Below, piece after piece: positions 18,509 to 27,216 of a DNA stretch of 64,000 bases (positions within the stretch are counted from its first letter, which is position 1; each line of letters starts with the position of its first letter). Below the pieces are notes generated by a model. It made no database searches, was not told the DNA's origin, and saw nothing but the letters and a program-made list of their open reading frames with translations. The stretch lies in contig CP031964.1 of NCBI GenBank assembly GCA_003443635.1, positions 2,822,321 through 2,886,320 of the forward strand. Direction: 5' to 3'. The stretch is from Flavobacteriaceae bacterium (GTDB lineage Bacteria > Bacteroidota > Bacteroidia > Flavobacteriales > Flavobacteriaceae). The translations under genes were made by a program, and so were the position numbers.

Positions 18509-18922
18509 ATGAAACAAAACGGATCTGTTATAATTCCAACCATGAGATACAAAGATGCCCCAGCAGCTATTGAATGGCTCTGTAATGCTTTTGGGTTTGA
18601 AAAGCATTTGGTTGTGCCAGGTGCAAATGAAACTATCACTCATGCTCAGTTAAGTTTTGGTAATGCTATGATCATGCTAGGGTCTGAAAATGATAGCGAA
18701 TATGATAAATTCGTCAAGACACCAAAAGACTTAAATGGAATTAATACACAAACTCCGTATATTATTGTTGAAGAAATTGATGACCATTATAATAGAGCAA
18801 TTGCAGCTGGAGCAACAATAATTTTAGATATAAAAGATCAGGATTATGGTGGTCGTGGCTACAGTTGTAAAGATCCAGAAGGATATATATGGAATTTTGG
18901 CTCATACAATCCATGGGCATAA
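18509..18922 (+). CDS. VOC (glyoxalase/bleomycin resistance) superfamily protein
   Basis: A 137-residue single-unit member of the vicinal oxygen chelate superfamily. It has two beta-alpha-beta-beta-beta repeats: the first begins with IIPTMRYKDAPAAIEWLCNAFGFEKH (about 9-34, read with the helix at 18-28), and the second with TPYIIVEEIDDHYNRAIAAGA. The ending DPEGYIWNFGSYNP is the classic VOC terminus. Members include glyoxalases, fosfomycin or bleomycin resistance proteins and PhnB-like proteins; which reaction applies cannot be told here. It follows palindromic element copy 2. Confidence 0.88.
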   Translation: MKQNGSVIIPTMRYKDAPAAIEWLCNAFGFEKHLVVPGANETITHAQLSFGNAMIMLGSENDSEYDKFVKTPKDLNGINTQTPYIIVEEIDDHYNRAIAAGATIILDIKDQDYGGRGYSCKDPEGYIWNFGSYNPWA

Positions 18923-19041
18923 TAAAAAATTAAAAGCTTACACACAAAAAAAGCTATAAACCTATTATCGCCTTGCAAGACAGCAACGCCTTATAACCAA
19001 ACTGTTAATAGTTATTAGAAAGACCAAAAAACGAAAATTAA

Positions 19042-20082
19042 ATGCTAAAAAAAATACTTTGGGGAATACTAACTATTGCTATAATAGGAGGCGTCTTTGG
19101 TTATTATAAATATCAAAAAATAATGTCTCCTAATGTTCCTGAAAAACTAGAGAATAATATTGTTATTATTCCAACTAATTCCTCATTTAATGACGTCGTT
19201 GAAATCCTCTATAAGAATAACCAAATTATAGATACCGTTTCGTTTCGTGAAGTGTCGGAGATGATGAATTATAAAAAAAGTATCATGAGATCCGGAAGGT
19301 ATAAAATTATTCCATCCTGGAGTAACCGCTCATTAATCAGTCATCTTAGAGCAGGAGAACAAGAAACTGTAAATTTAGTTTTAACTCACGGTTGGTTATT
19401 AGAAGATGTCGCAGGCAAAGCTTCTGGATTTATAGAAAGTGATTCAACTGATTTGATTAATCTTTTTCAAAATGAGAATTATATAACCAAATTCGGATAC
19501 ACCGCTGAAACTCTAATGAGTTTGTTTGTTCCTAATACATATGAATTTTATTGGAACTCAAATGAAAAGGATTTTTTTGAAAGAATGATTAAAGAACATA
19601 AGCGTTTTTGGAATTCCAACAATAGACTTACAAAAGCTAAAAAAATAGGATTGACTCCTGAAGAGGTTTATACCTTAGCTTCAATTGTGGAAAGGGAAAT
19701 ATCAAAAGATGAAGAAAAAAAACGAGTAGCAGGGTTATATCTAAATCGAATTAAAATAGGTATGAAGTTAGATGCAGACCCTACGGCAAAGTTTGCAACA
19801 AGAGATTTTAAAGCGACAAGAATTTTATATAAACATATTCGTTTCGAGTCTCCATATAACACTTATTTGCACAGAGGGCTACCTCCTGGACCAATAAGTA
19901 TGGCATCTATTAAAAGTATTGATGCTATTTTGAATTCAGAAGAACACAATTTTTATTATATGTGTGTTGATCCAGATAATCCGGGATATCACCTTTTCGC
20001 AGAATCTATAACTGAGCATAATAAAAATGCCAGAAGGTATCATCGTTGGTTAGATAGAATAGAGAATAAAAATACTAACTAA
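19042..20082 (+). CDS. mltG: Endolytic murein transglycosylase MltG
   Basis: A 346-residue inner-membrane enzyme that cuts nascent glycan strands and sets their length. It has one N-terminal membrane segment (about 4-22) and a periplasmic YceG domain. The motif SIVERE (214-219) contains the catalytic glutamate, and it is followed by the conserved AGLYLNRIKIGMKLDADPTAKF and by RGLPPGPISMASIKSIDAIL near the C terminus. The length is normal for the family. The gene stands alone, with about 120 bases upstream and 150 bases downstream in which no clear signal was found. Confidence 0.95.
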   Translation: MLKKILWGILTIAIIGGVFGYYKYQKIMSPNVPEKLENNIVIIPTNSSFNDVVEILYKNNQIIDTVSFREVSEMMNYKKSIMRSGRYKIIPSWSNRSLISHLRAGEQETVNLVLTHGWLLEDVAGKASGFIESDSTDLINLFQNENYITKFGYTAETLMSLFVPNTYEFYWNSNEKDFFERMIKEHKRFWNSNNRLTKAKKIGLTPEEVYTLASIVEREISKDEEKKRVAGLYLNRIKIGMKLDADPTAKFATRDFKATRILYKHIRFESPYNTYLHRGLPPGPISMASIKSIDAILNSEEHNFYYMCVDPDNPGYHLFAESITEHNKNARRYHRWLDRIENKNTN

Positions 20083-20235
20083 AGGTACATATTACGGGTT
20101 CATGTTTGCTGAACAGCAAATGAATGATATCTTATTTAGTAGAAAATCAACTGCTAGTTGTTCTCCTTTTTTTTCCTAATTCGTAGTGTTTTGATATTTC
20201 ACTAATTTAAAAAAAATTAACCTATTCTTTTAATA

Positions 20236-21369
20236 TTATGAGTTTTGCCTTTGTGAATTTTCAACTTTTTTAATATACTCTGTTGGAGTAACCTTTGTTA
20301 TCTCTTTAAATGCTTTGTAAAAGGTAGATTTAGAATTAAATCCAACTTCTAGCGCAATAGAAACCAAAGTCAGTTCTTTATGATTATTGTTATCAATTCT
20401 TTCTAAGAAATCTTTAACTCGATATTCGTTAACCAGTTCGTAAAACGTTTTTTTATAAATGTTATTTAGAACCCATGATAATTTATTAGTTGTTGTATTA
20501 ATTTCATTCGCTAGAATAGACAAACTTAATTCTGGTCGACAATACCCTTTCTTTTCTTTTAAGAAGATATCAATTAGGTTTTTAATCTCATTTATTTGTT
20601 TTTCGTCAAGCTTATTCTTTTTTTTAGGTCTGTTTTCTTTCTTAGAAGGAAAACGAATTTTAAATACTTCTGGGTATTTTAAATTATAAAAACCTACAAT
20701 ATAAATCTGTATCCCAAAGATTAAACAAGATATATCCCAAATCATTCTAATATCAATTGGTAATTTAATAACAAAACGCTCAAGAATTCCTAACAACCAA
20801 AAAATCATATAAATCAATAAACCAATCAACATGATCTCTACATATTTTACAATGGTTTGATTAAAGGACAGTTCTTCTTCTTCGTTTTTCTTATAGTAAT
20901 TCAACAATCTATTAGATTTGAATAAATAAGCAGAAATAAAGACAAAAAATATGACGTCATTCCAAAACAATAAAGTATTAAAATAGCCACTCAAATCTTC
21001 TATTGAATCATAAATATAAATATGAAAAAAACAGAATCCTAAATACAATAGTGCTGGCAGATAGTGATAGAATGCTAACTGATAATTTCCATTTTTATAA
21101 AAAAGTAGCCGCCTAATATACGTATAAACGAAAGGCCCAATAAAAAGATATAAAGCATTAATGATGTTACCATATCGTCTCAAAAAATCTCTTTCAAATT
21201 GATGACCTAAAGCTCTTTCGAATAAAAAAAGGCTATAAATAACCAATAAGTACTGTATAACCCTGTTTGCTCCTGTATGCTTTTTAGGAATATACTGAAT
21301 AGCAAAAATCAAAAACAAACACTGGCCAATAATTAATACTAGAAAAAGTTCATATGGCGATATACTCAT
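20236..21369 (-). CDS. Membrane-bound AraC-family transcriptional regulator
   Basis: A 377-residue protein with about seven predicted membrane helices in the first 235 residues and an AraC/XylS-type helix-turn-helix domain at the C terminus (about 270-370; segments FLERIDNNNHKELTLVSIAL and FNSKSTFYKAFKEITKVTPTEY). Regulators of this layout are common in Flavobacteriaceae and likely sense a signal at or in the membrane. It is divergently placed from the serine hydrolase gene at 21572, with a shared 200-base gap, so that gene is the most natural target; this is inference. Confidence 0.88.
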   Translation of the reverse strand: MSISPYELFLVLIIGQCLFLIFAIQYIPKKHTGANRVIQYLLVIYSLFLFERALGHQFERDFLRRYGNIINALYLFIGPFVYTYIRRLLFYKNGNYQLAFYHYLPALLYLGFCFFHIYIYDSIEDLSGYFNTLLFWNDVIFFVFISAYLFKSNRLLNYYKKNEEEELSFNQTIVKYVEIMLIGLLIYMIFWLLGILERFVIKLPIDIRMIWDISCLIFGIQIYIVGFYNLKYPEVFKIRFPSKKENRPKKKNKLDEKQINEIKNLIDIFLKEKKGYCRPELSLSILANEINTTTNKLSWVLNNIYKKTFYELVNEYRVKDFLERIDNNNHKELTLVSIALEVGFNSKSTFYKAFKEITKVTPTEYIKKVENSQRQNS

Positions 21370-21571
21370 CCACTTAAAATTTTAACATTGTTGTGTTTTA
21401 ATCTAACATAAAAATACGTTTTATATTATTTTATTTAGTTAGAACTTAATCTTTATTTATACAAGGATTAAGAAAATAGTCTGATACTATAGTTTAGGAC
21501 ATCTAAGTAACTAAAATTGGCACATCTGATAACAAAAAAAGTTTTCTTTACAAGAAATTAATTTACAAATT

Positions 21572-23218
21572 ATGAGATCTAATTATTTATTCATTCTTAT
21601 TGCCTGTCTATTATTATCATGTAAAAACAGTAGTCAATCAAAATCAAACAATACACTATCAAACGAAATTGAGAACTTATCTTTTTCAACAGTAGACTTT
21701 ACAAAAGTTAAAGGTAAAATACAGAATTATTCAAAACAATTCAATTTACATACCGATGCTTACCTAAGCATTATTTTTAACTTAGATAAACCACTTATAC
21801 AAAGTCTTCAAAAATTAGCTCCAACCTTATCAGAAGATGAATTATTAAGCAAAGGAAATTTTCAATTTTCATATTTGGTAGACGGAAAACTAATTCATGT
21901 AGAGAATTTAGGTACCGGAGCAGGACCAAAAACCCGAAAAACAGAGAAGCTTAGACAAGTAATACCATTAGTAACACCTGAGCGAATAAATTTTTGGGGT
22001 TGGTATATGTGGCAACGATTTATGAAAGTTAATGGTGGGCAAGATGCATTTACAGAGGGAAACCATACGTTAAGCATCGAAGTAAGACCTTATTTAAACG
22101 AAGATGTATTAAAAGTTGGTTCGCTTTTGGCAAAAGGAAATGTTGCTGTAGAAGTTCCTAAAATAGTTATAGACGAAAATTTAGTTCCTGTTCAAAAAAT
22201 AAAGCCAAATAGTGGATGGGAAATTTCTAAAGATAATTTTGATGTTAACAAGATTGAAGCTCTCAATAGAAAAATAGCAGAAGGTAGATTTAATGATATT
22301 AATGGAATTGTGGTGATAAAAGAAGGCGAACTTTTAATAGAGGAATATTTTAACGATGCAACAAGAGATAGTTTACACGATGTTAGATCTGTGGGAAAAT
22401 CATTTGCCTCTACAATTATGGGTATTGCCATTAAAGAAAAATTTATAAAAAACGAAAATGCTTTGTTAAAAGACTTTTATGATTTAAAATCCTATAAAAA
22501 TTATAGTGCAAAAAAAGATGCTGTAACATTAAAATCACTTTTAACCATGAGTTCTGGATTTTTGGGTGATGATGATGACTATGAAAGTCCGGGGACTGAA
22601 GATAAAATGCAATCTTCTGATAACTGGGTAAAATTCACGTTAGATTTACCTATGCATAAAGACAAAATAATAGGTAAGGATTATAATTATTTCACTGCAG
22701 GGACTAATTTGCTTGGAGATATTATTCATAAATCGGTTCCCAATGGACTTGCTTCTTATGCCGATAAAAAATTATTTGCCCCATTAGGTATTGCCAATTA
22801 TAAATGGTTTTATACGCCTCAAAATATTGTATACACAGGTGGAGGCATACGACTACGAGCTATTGATTTTGCAAAATATGGACAATTATATAAAAACAAA
22901 GGGCTTTGGAATGGTAAACAAATTCTCACTAAAGCTTGGGTAGAAAAAAGTTTAGCCAAACAAGTATCGCAGGATTATGGAGGAATAAAAGGCTTTCATT
23001 ACGGTTACCTTTTCTGGAATAGAGTATATACAGTTAATGGCAAAAACCACGAAGTTTCTTTTTCTGTTGGTAATGGAGGTAATAAGATTCTCATTTTTAA
23101 AGATATTCCTTTTGTTATTGTCATTACTGCTTCTGCTTATAACCAACCAGGCGCTCACGCAAATGTTGATAAAATGGTGACTGATTATATTTTACCAGCT
23201 GTATTAACTGAAAAATAA
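21572..23218 (+). CDS. Serine hydrolase (beta-lactamase/class C fold) lipoprotein
   Basis: A 548-residue lipoprotein (LIACLLLSC, lipid Cys at about 17). The N-terminal part to about 230 is an extra domain without a family I can name. The beta-lactamase class C-like hydrolase domain follows: the nucleophile motif SVGK (Ser-x-x-Lys, segment DVRSVGKSFASTIMG, about 270-284), the second-motif region around DYNYFTAGTNLLG (about 370-382) and the GNGGNKILIF segment near the C terminus in place of the KTG strand. Such proteins are esterases, peptidases or amidases more often than antibiotic-resistance enzymes. It is divergent from the AraC-type regulator. Confidence 0.85.
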   Translation: MRSNYLFILIACLLLSCKNSSQSKSNNTLSNEIENLSFSTVDFTKVKGKIQNYSKQFNLHTDAYLSIIFNLDKPLIQSLQKLAPTLSEDELLSKGNFQFSYLVDGKLIHVENLGTGAGPKTRKTEKLRQVIPLVTPERINFWGWYMWQRFMKVNGGQDAFTEGNHTLSIEVRPYLNEDVLKVGSLLAKGNVAVEVPKIVIDENLVPVQKIKPNSGWEISKDNFDVNKIEALNRKIAEGRFNDINGIVVIKEGELLIEEYFNDATRDSLHDVRSVGKSFASTIMGIAIKEKFIKNENALLKDFYDLKSYKNYSAKKDAVTLKSLLTMSSGFLGDDDDYESPGTEDKMQSSDNWVKFTLDLPMHKDKIIGKDYNYFTAGTNLLGDIIHKSVPNGLASYADKKLFAPLGIANYKWFYTPQNIVYTGGGIRLRAIDFAKYGQLYKNKGLWNGKQILTKAWVEKSLAKQVSQDYGGIKGFHYGYLFWNRVYTVNGKNHEVSFSVGNGGNKILIFKDIPFVIVITASAYNQPGAHANVDKMVTDYILPAVLTEK

Positions 23219-23282
23219 GGTAATACTTTATTATATAAAAAGAAGCTTTACTTTTACTTTGAATAGACAAAACTTAAAACAT

Positions 23283-24188
23283 ATGCGTTTAATAATTAAT
23301 TTTCTTTTCTGGTGCCTATTAATTCCCATAATAGGTTATTCTCAGAAAACAGATGAGCGTCTTAAATATCTGGGTCAAAAGCCGCCAACTATAAGCTCAG
23401 AGAGATTCGCACCAGGTCTTATTTCTAAAAAGGGGGTATATGAGTTTGGATCTGTTTTTAATAAGGATGCCACCGAGTTTTTCTATGGAGTAAATGTCAA
23501 TGGGAAAGAAGAGATTCGATTTTCAGAACTGGTTGGAAGCAGTTGGAGTACTCCAAAAACAATTCTTAAACATGAACGATATGGTTATAACGATCCCTTT
23601 CTTTCTCCTGATGAGAATCGATTATATTTTATTTCTCAGAGAACTTTAGATGGCAGAAGCAACAAACAAGATTATGATATCTGGTATGCTGAAAGGGTTG
23701 AAGATGGGTGGTCAGAACCCATTAATGTCGGGTCAAACATTAACACAAAAGGAAATGAATATTACATTTCTTTTACCAACGATGGCACCATGTATTTTTC
23801 TTCAAACAAAAATAGATCTAGTTTTGATATTTATACTTCAAAATTCGTTGACGGAGAATTTCAAAAGCCTATTGCGTTAAGTGATTCAATTAACACTTCA
23901 AATTACGAAGCAGATGTTTTTATCGATCCAAACGAATCTTATATTATTTTTTGTGCCAATCGTCCAGAAGGACTAGGGAGAGGTGATCTTTACATTAGCT
24001 TCAAGAATACTGATGGAACATGGACAAAATCTATTAATATGGGAGAGAAAATAAATACAAAAGGTCATGAGCTCTGCCCTTTTGTATCTAAAGATGGTAA
24101 ATATTTATTTTATACAAGTAATCAAGATATTTATTGGGTAAGTGCAGAGATTATTAATGTAATAAAAAAGAAAGAAAACCGCAATTGA
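23283..24188 (+). CDS. Exported PD40 (TolB-like) beta-propeller protein
   Basis: A 301-residue exported protein with a signal peptide (MRLIINFLFWCLLIPIIGYS) and several PD40/WD40-like blades: DPFLSPDENRLYFISQR, YYISFTNDGTMYFSSNK, ADVFIDPNESYIIFCANR and CPFVSKDGKYLFYTS are spaced about 45-60 residues apart. I chose the ATG at 23283 over an in-frame TTG eight codons earlier because only the later start puts the signal peptide at the N terminus. It lies 65 bases behind the serine hydrolase gene, and may be co-transcribed with it. No catalytic domain is present, so a binding or scaffold role is likely. Confidence 0.85.
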   Translation: MRLIINFLFWCLLIPIIGYSQKTDERLKYLGQKPPTISSERFAPGLISKKGVYEFGSVFNKDATEFFYGVNVNGKEEIRFSELVGSSWSTPKTILKHERYGYNDPFLSPDENRLYFISQRTLDGRSNKQDYDIWYAERVEDGWSEPINVGSNINTKGNEYYISFTNDGTMYFSSNKNRSSFDIYTSKFVDGEFQKPIALSDSINTSNYEADVFIDPNESYIIFCANRPEGLGRGDLYISFKNTDGTWTKSINMGEKINTKGHELCPFVSKDGKYLFYTSNQDIYWVSAEIINVIKKKENRN

Positions 24189-24211
24189 AAAAGTATTGTC
24201 TATAAATAAAC

Positions 24212-24242
24212 AAATCCTATATCATTATAATTAGGATTTTAA
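24212..24242. terminator. Possible weak terminator between convergent genes
   Basis: AAATCCTA (24212-24219) pairs with TAGGATTT (24232-24239) around a 12-base loop. The T run is short. It sits between the propeller gene and the convergent repeat-protein gene and could serve either. Confidence 0.4.
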
Positions 24243-24306
24243 ACTCTAGGAAAAAAAGATAATAGTAATATATTCCTGTTTCTATTTTTACAGAAATTAA
24301 AGAGGT

Positions 24307-25875
24307 TTACTGCATGATAACATTACTATACTTTGCGTTGATAATAATTGTTTTATCGGTACTTGAATTATCTTTAGAGAATGAAGAACTGCTAGTTCCT
24401 GCTTTTTTATCTGGATGCGAAAAACGTGTACGATTACCTTGATACTCTAAATTATAAGCGCTCTTAGGTAGCTGTACAATAGCATCTGTATTTTCTAATA
24501 TCAAGTTTAAATTTTTAAAAGAATTTGAAATACTATTAATTTCTAGATCTCCAAAGCTTCCATTAATAATAGCATTACCTGTTAACTCCCCTACTGTAAT
24601 ATTTGATGAGTTGGAGTTTAACCTTAACTTGTTTACACGTTTTAAATGTGTGTTCTCTCCATAGTTTAATTTTAATTCGCCTAAGTTCCAGTTATCAACT
24701 TCAATAGTTGAGTAAGAAGCATCGATGGAGGTTTCCCCTCCATCAATACCTACTGCTAATAACAATGAGTGTGATAAATCTGCATTTAAATTATGTACCA
24801 CAGATGCAAACTTAAGTTCGCCATGACGAACATTTACTTTAAGTTTTGTATCCTTAGGCATTTTAATTTTTATGGTTTTAATCACTTTATTATTTTTTAA
24901 GCTTTTACCATCACGATTTAATCTTATTACTCTATTATTTCTGTGTATGTTCCCCTCTTCATCAAGATCTTCTACACGCTCTACAAGCTCTCTAATCTCT
25001 CTCTGGAAATCACCATTTTCGTCTTCAAATTGCTCTGCAAACTTTTCTGCCCAAACTTCAATGTCTTTTCCATACTTATCTTCAAACTCGTCTCCCCATT
25101 TTTCGATATTCTTTAACCAATCGCTATTTTCAAAACGTTTTCCGAGTTTCTCACCCCATTTCTCCATATCTTTTGCCCATTTACCTTCAAACTTCTTACC
25201 GAATTTCTCTCCCCATACTTCCATTTCTTTAGACCATGCATCAAAATCTGTTTTTGCAAACTCTTTTGCCCAAGCTTCCATCTCATCAGAATACTCTTTA
25301 CCATACTCTTCTTCGTATTCTTTTTTCCATTTCTTAAGATAACTGTCACCATCTTTTTTGTACTCATCAAAGTCAAAATTAAAATTATGAACTCCTTTTG
25401 GTAAGTCTGGTAAATCTGGAAAGTTTGGCATGTGTGGCATCTCTGGAATACCAGGAACTTCTGGAATTTCTGGAATTTCTGGGAAATCTGATATCACAAT
25501 CTTTAAATCTTTCATTGCATCACCTATAACATGATCTAAATCAAGATCTAAATCAAGATCATTCCAAGTATGAATTCCGCTGCCTTTTGTAGAAATTGTA
25601 ACATTACTACCAAAGCCATCAATATCTACATCCCAATTTTCTAAAATTTTCTGAAGATCTTCTTTACTCAATTCTTTACTTTCAATATAAGCTTCTACTT
25701 GAATTTCGTTTTTACTCCAAGACTCAATTTCAATATTAGTATAACTTGTATTTAAGTTTAAAGTAACATCCTTATTAGCACTTACGGTCTGTTTTGTTTT
25801 CTCTAATTTTTGCTGAGCATTTAAATTAAAGCCTATTAAACAAACTAGAGCTATTATTATTTTATACTGTTTCAT
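24307..25875 (-). CDS. Exported repeat-rich acidic protein with DUF4097-like C-terminal part
   Basis: A 522-residue protein with signal peptide (MKQYKIIIALVCLIGFNLNA). The first 120 residues and the C-terminal about 200 residues look like the beta-helical DUF4097/head-GIN type (segments VNVRHGELKFASV, IDASYSTIEVDNWNLGELKL). Between them lie a nine-unit Pro-x-hydrophobic tripeptide run (132-159) and about five copies of a Trp-containing helical repeat of the form E-W-(G/A)-E-K-F-x-K-x-F (about 197-284). I chose the ATG at 25875, since the longer frame would put ten extra residues in front of the signal peptide. It is the last gene behind the ECF sigma and anti-sigma genes. Confidence 0.75.
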   Translation of the reverse strand: MKQYKIIIALVCLIGFNLNAQQKLEKTKQTVSANKDVTLNLNTSYTNIEIESWSKNEIQVEAYIESKELSKEDLQKILENWDVDIDGFGSNVTISTKGSGIHTWNDLDLDLDLDHVIGDAMKDLKIVISDFPEIPEIPEVPGIPEMPHMPNFPDLPDLPKGVHNFNFDFDEYKKDGDSYLKKWKKEYEEEYGKEYSDEMEAWAKEFAKTDFDAWSKEMEVWGEKFGKKFEGKWAKDMEKWGEKLGKRFENSDWLKNIEKWGDEFEDKYGKDIEVWAEKFAEQFEDENGDFQREIRELVERVEDLDEEGNIHRNNRVIRLNRDGKSLKNNKVIKTIKIKMPKDTKLKVNVRHGELKFASVVHNLNADLSHSLLLAVGIDGGETSIDASYSTIEVDNWNLGELKLNYGENTHLKRVNKLRLNSNSSNITVGELTGNAIINGSFGDLEINSISNSFKNLNLILENTDAIVQLPKSAYNLEYQGNRTRFSHPDKKAGTSSSSFSKDNSSTDKTIIINAKYSNVIMQ

Positions 25876-25905
25876 TTTTTTGATTTTTAATATAAGTATA
25901 CCCAC

Positions 25906-26475
25906 TTATATAATGTTTTTAGAATTATTTAATTCGCTTAGTTTTTCTTTTAAACGATACATTAAGTTTAAACGTAATTTTAAATTCTCGATAGACGCAT
26001 TAATAGTCTGTTCGTTTGGTCCAGACTCAACAAGTTCTGTAACTAATAATTCATATTCTTTATTTAACTCTTCCAAACGTTGTAAATACCCATCAAAAAG
26101 CTCTTTAGTTTCTGGCGTAACTTTCATTTTAGATAACTCTAAATTAATACTCGCCAAATAATAATCTTCAACTTTTTTTAATTGAGGAGATACTTCTCCT
26201 ATAGATTTTGTTTGCCCTTCTGATGGAGTTGTTGTACTTATCTCTGTTGGAACTTCACCACCTGTGTTCGATAAAAATTGATATGCACTAAAACTTAACC
26301 CTAATAATATTATCACACTTGCTGCAATATTTAAAACTGAAAATTTGCGTTTTATGGATTGTTCAGGAAGCGCTTCATCTAATTTTTTTAGAAATCGTGT
26401 TTCGTGCCCGTTAGGCATTTTATCGTTACTTGTCTTAACTTCATTTTCGAACAACTTTTTAATGTCTTGTGCCAT
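25906..26475 (-). CDS. Membrane protein, probable anti-sigma factor
   Basis: A 189-residue protein with one membrane helix (about 45-64, LNIAASVIILLGLSFSAYQF), a short cytoplasmic N-terminal part (KKLFENEVKTSND) and a helical, charged periplasmic part. Its gene overlaps the sigma factor gene by 17 bases, the usual arrangement for an anti-sigma partner. No clear zinc anti-sigma motif (HxxxCxxC) is present, so the assignment rests on topology and on context. It lies directly before the repeat-rich exported protein, with 30 bases between them. Confidence 0.7.
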   Translation of the reverse strand: MAQDIKKLFENEVKTSNDKMPNGHETRFLKKLDEALPEQSIKRKFSVLNIAASVIILLGLSFSAYQFLSNTGGEVPTEISTTTPSEGQTKSIGEVSPQLKKVEDYYLASINLELSKMKVTPETKELFDGYLQRLEELNKEYELLVTELVESGPNEQTINASIENLKLRLNLMYRLKEKLSELNNSKNII

Positions 26476-27016
26476 TTTGTAATATTATAAGTTCGTCTCT
26501 TAATTTTGTCTTACCTCGAGATAATTGTGTTCGTGATGCAACTTCTGTAATGTTTAAAATCTCTGCAATTTCTTGATGGTCGTAACCTTCAATTAAATAG
26601 AGCATCACCACGTATTTGTACTTATCTGGTAAATTATGTATTGCATTTTTTACTTCTTCTAAAGTAATTGCATCATCTACTAACCATTCGTCTTCATAAT
26701 TAGAGTCGACTACCTTGAGGTGCACCTCATCTAATTCCAACAATTGTTGTTTTTTAGATTTTATTAAGTCTATGCTCTTATTAATAACGATACGTTTTAA
26801 CCAAGCCCCAAAAGTGACTTCTCCTTTATACTGATCTAGTTTTGCAAATGCTTTAATAAAGGCCTCTTGTACGATATCTTCAGCTTCAAAAGAATCCTTT
26901 ACAAAACGTTTTGCTACAATAAACATCCCATCACAATATTGGTTATACAGTTGCAACTGCGCTTTACGATTGTTTCGTTTGCATTGTTCTACAATATCAA
27001 TTGTAAGTGTACTCAC
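26459..27016 (-). CDS. ECF-type RNA polymerase sigma factor
   Basis: A 185-residue extracytoplasmic-function sigma factor. Region 2 is seen in YNQYCDGMFIVAKRFVKDS and AEDIVQEAFIKAFAKLDQY (about 22-65), and region 4 in LPDKYKYVVMLYLIEGYDHQ and EIAEILNITEVASRTQLSRG (about 128-170). The start codon is GTG at 27016-27014. A TAAATTTG element 62 bases upstream may be its promoter. The three genes sigma, anti-sigma and repeat protein form one minus-strand unit, so the repeat protein is a candidate target or sensor. Confidence 0.93.
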   Translation of the reverse strand: MSTLTIDIVEQCKRNNRKAQLQLYNQYCDGMFIVAKRFVKDSFEAEDIVQEAFIKAFAKLDQYKGEVTFGAWLKRIVINKSIDLIKSKKQQLLELDEVHLKVVDSNYEDEWLVDDAITLEEVKNAIHNLPDKYKYVVMLYLIEGYDHQEIAEILNITEVASRTQLSRGKTKLRDELIILQNGTRH

Positions 27017-27077
27017 GTTTTGGTTTTGGTTAGGTTTCGTCGAATTCTAACTTTAGAACTCAACATAAAGACGACAA

Positions 27078-27085
27078 CAAATTTA
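27078..27085 (-). promoter_or_regulatory. Minus-7 element upstream of the sigma factor operon
   Basis: TAAATTTG on the minus strand fits TAnnTTTG, 62 bases before the GTG start. No TTG lies at a normal distance upstream, so support is partial. Confidence 0.45.
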
Positions 27086-27216
27086 AGATGTTGCAAAAAA
27101 GGTAAATATTTTTTTACTCCTATTAAAACAAAGTATAACAAAATCACGTTTTTGTATTAAAATATTAAGGTTTTAAATATCTTTATATCCAAAAATTAAT
27201 CTTGTAATTAGTAACT

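Noticed and set aside
20105..20120. TTTGCTG-AA-CAGCAAA palindrome after mltG as terminator
   Set aside because: No T run follows and the loop is only two bases; it may be a protein site or chance.
23650..23880. Overlapping plus-strand open frame in the propeller gene
   Set aside because: Out-of-frame shadow within a gene whose own frame has signal peptide and regular blade repeats.
24872..25342. Plus-strand open frame of 156 codons opposite the Trp-repeat region
   Set aside because: It is the antisense shadow of the repetitive coding sequence; the Ser/Phe-rich product has no family resemblance and the minus-strand gene has a signal peptide and operon context.
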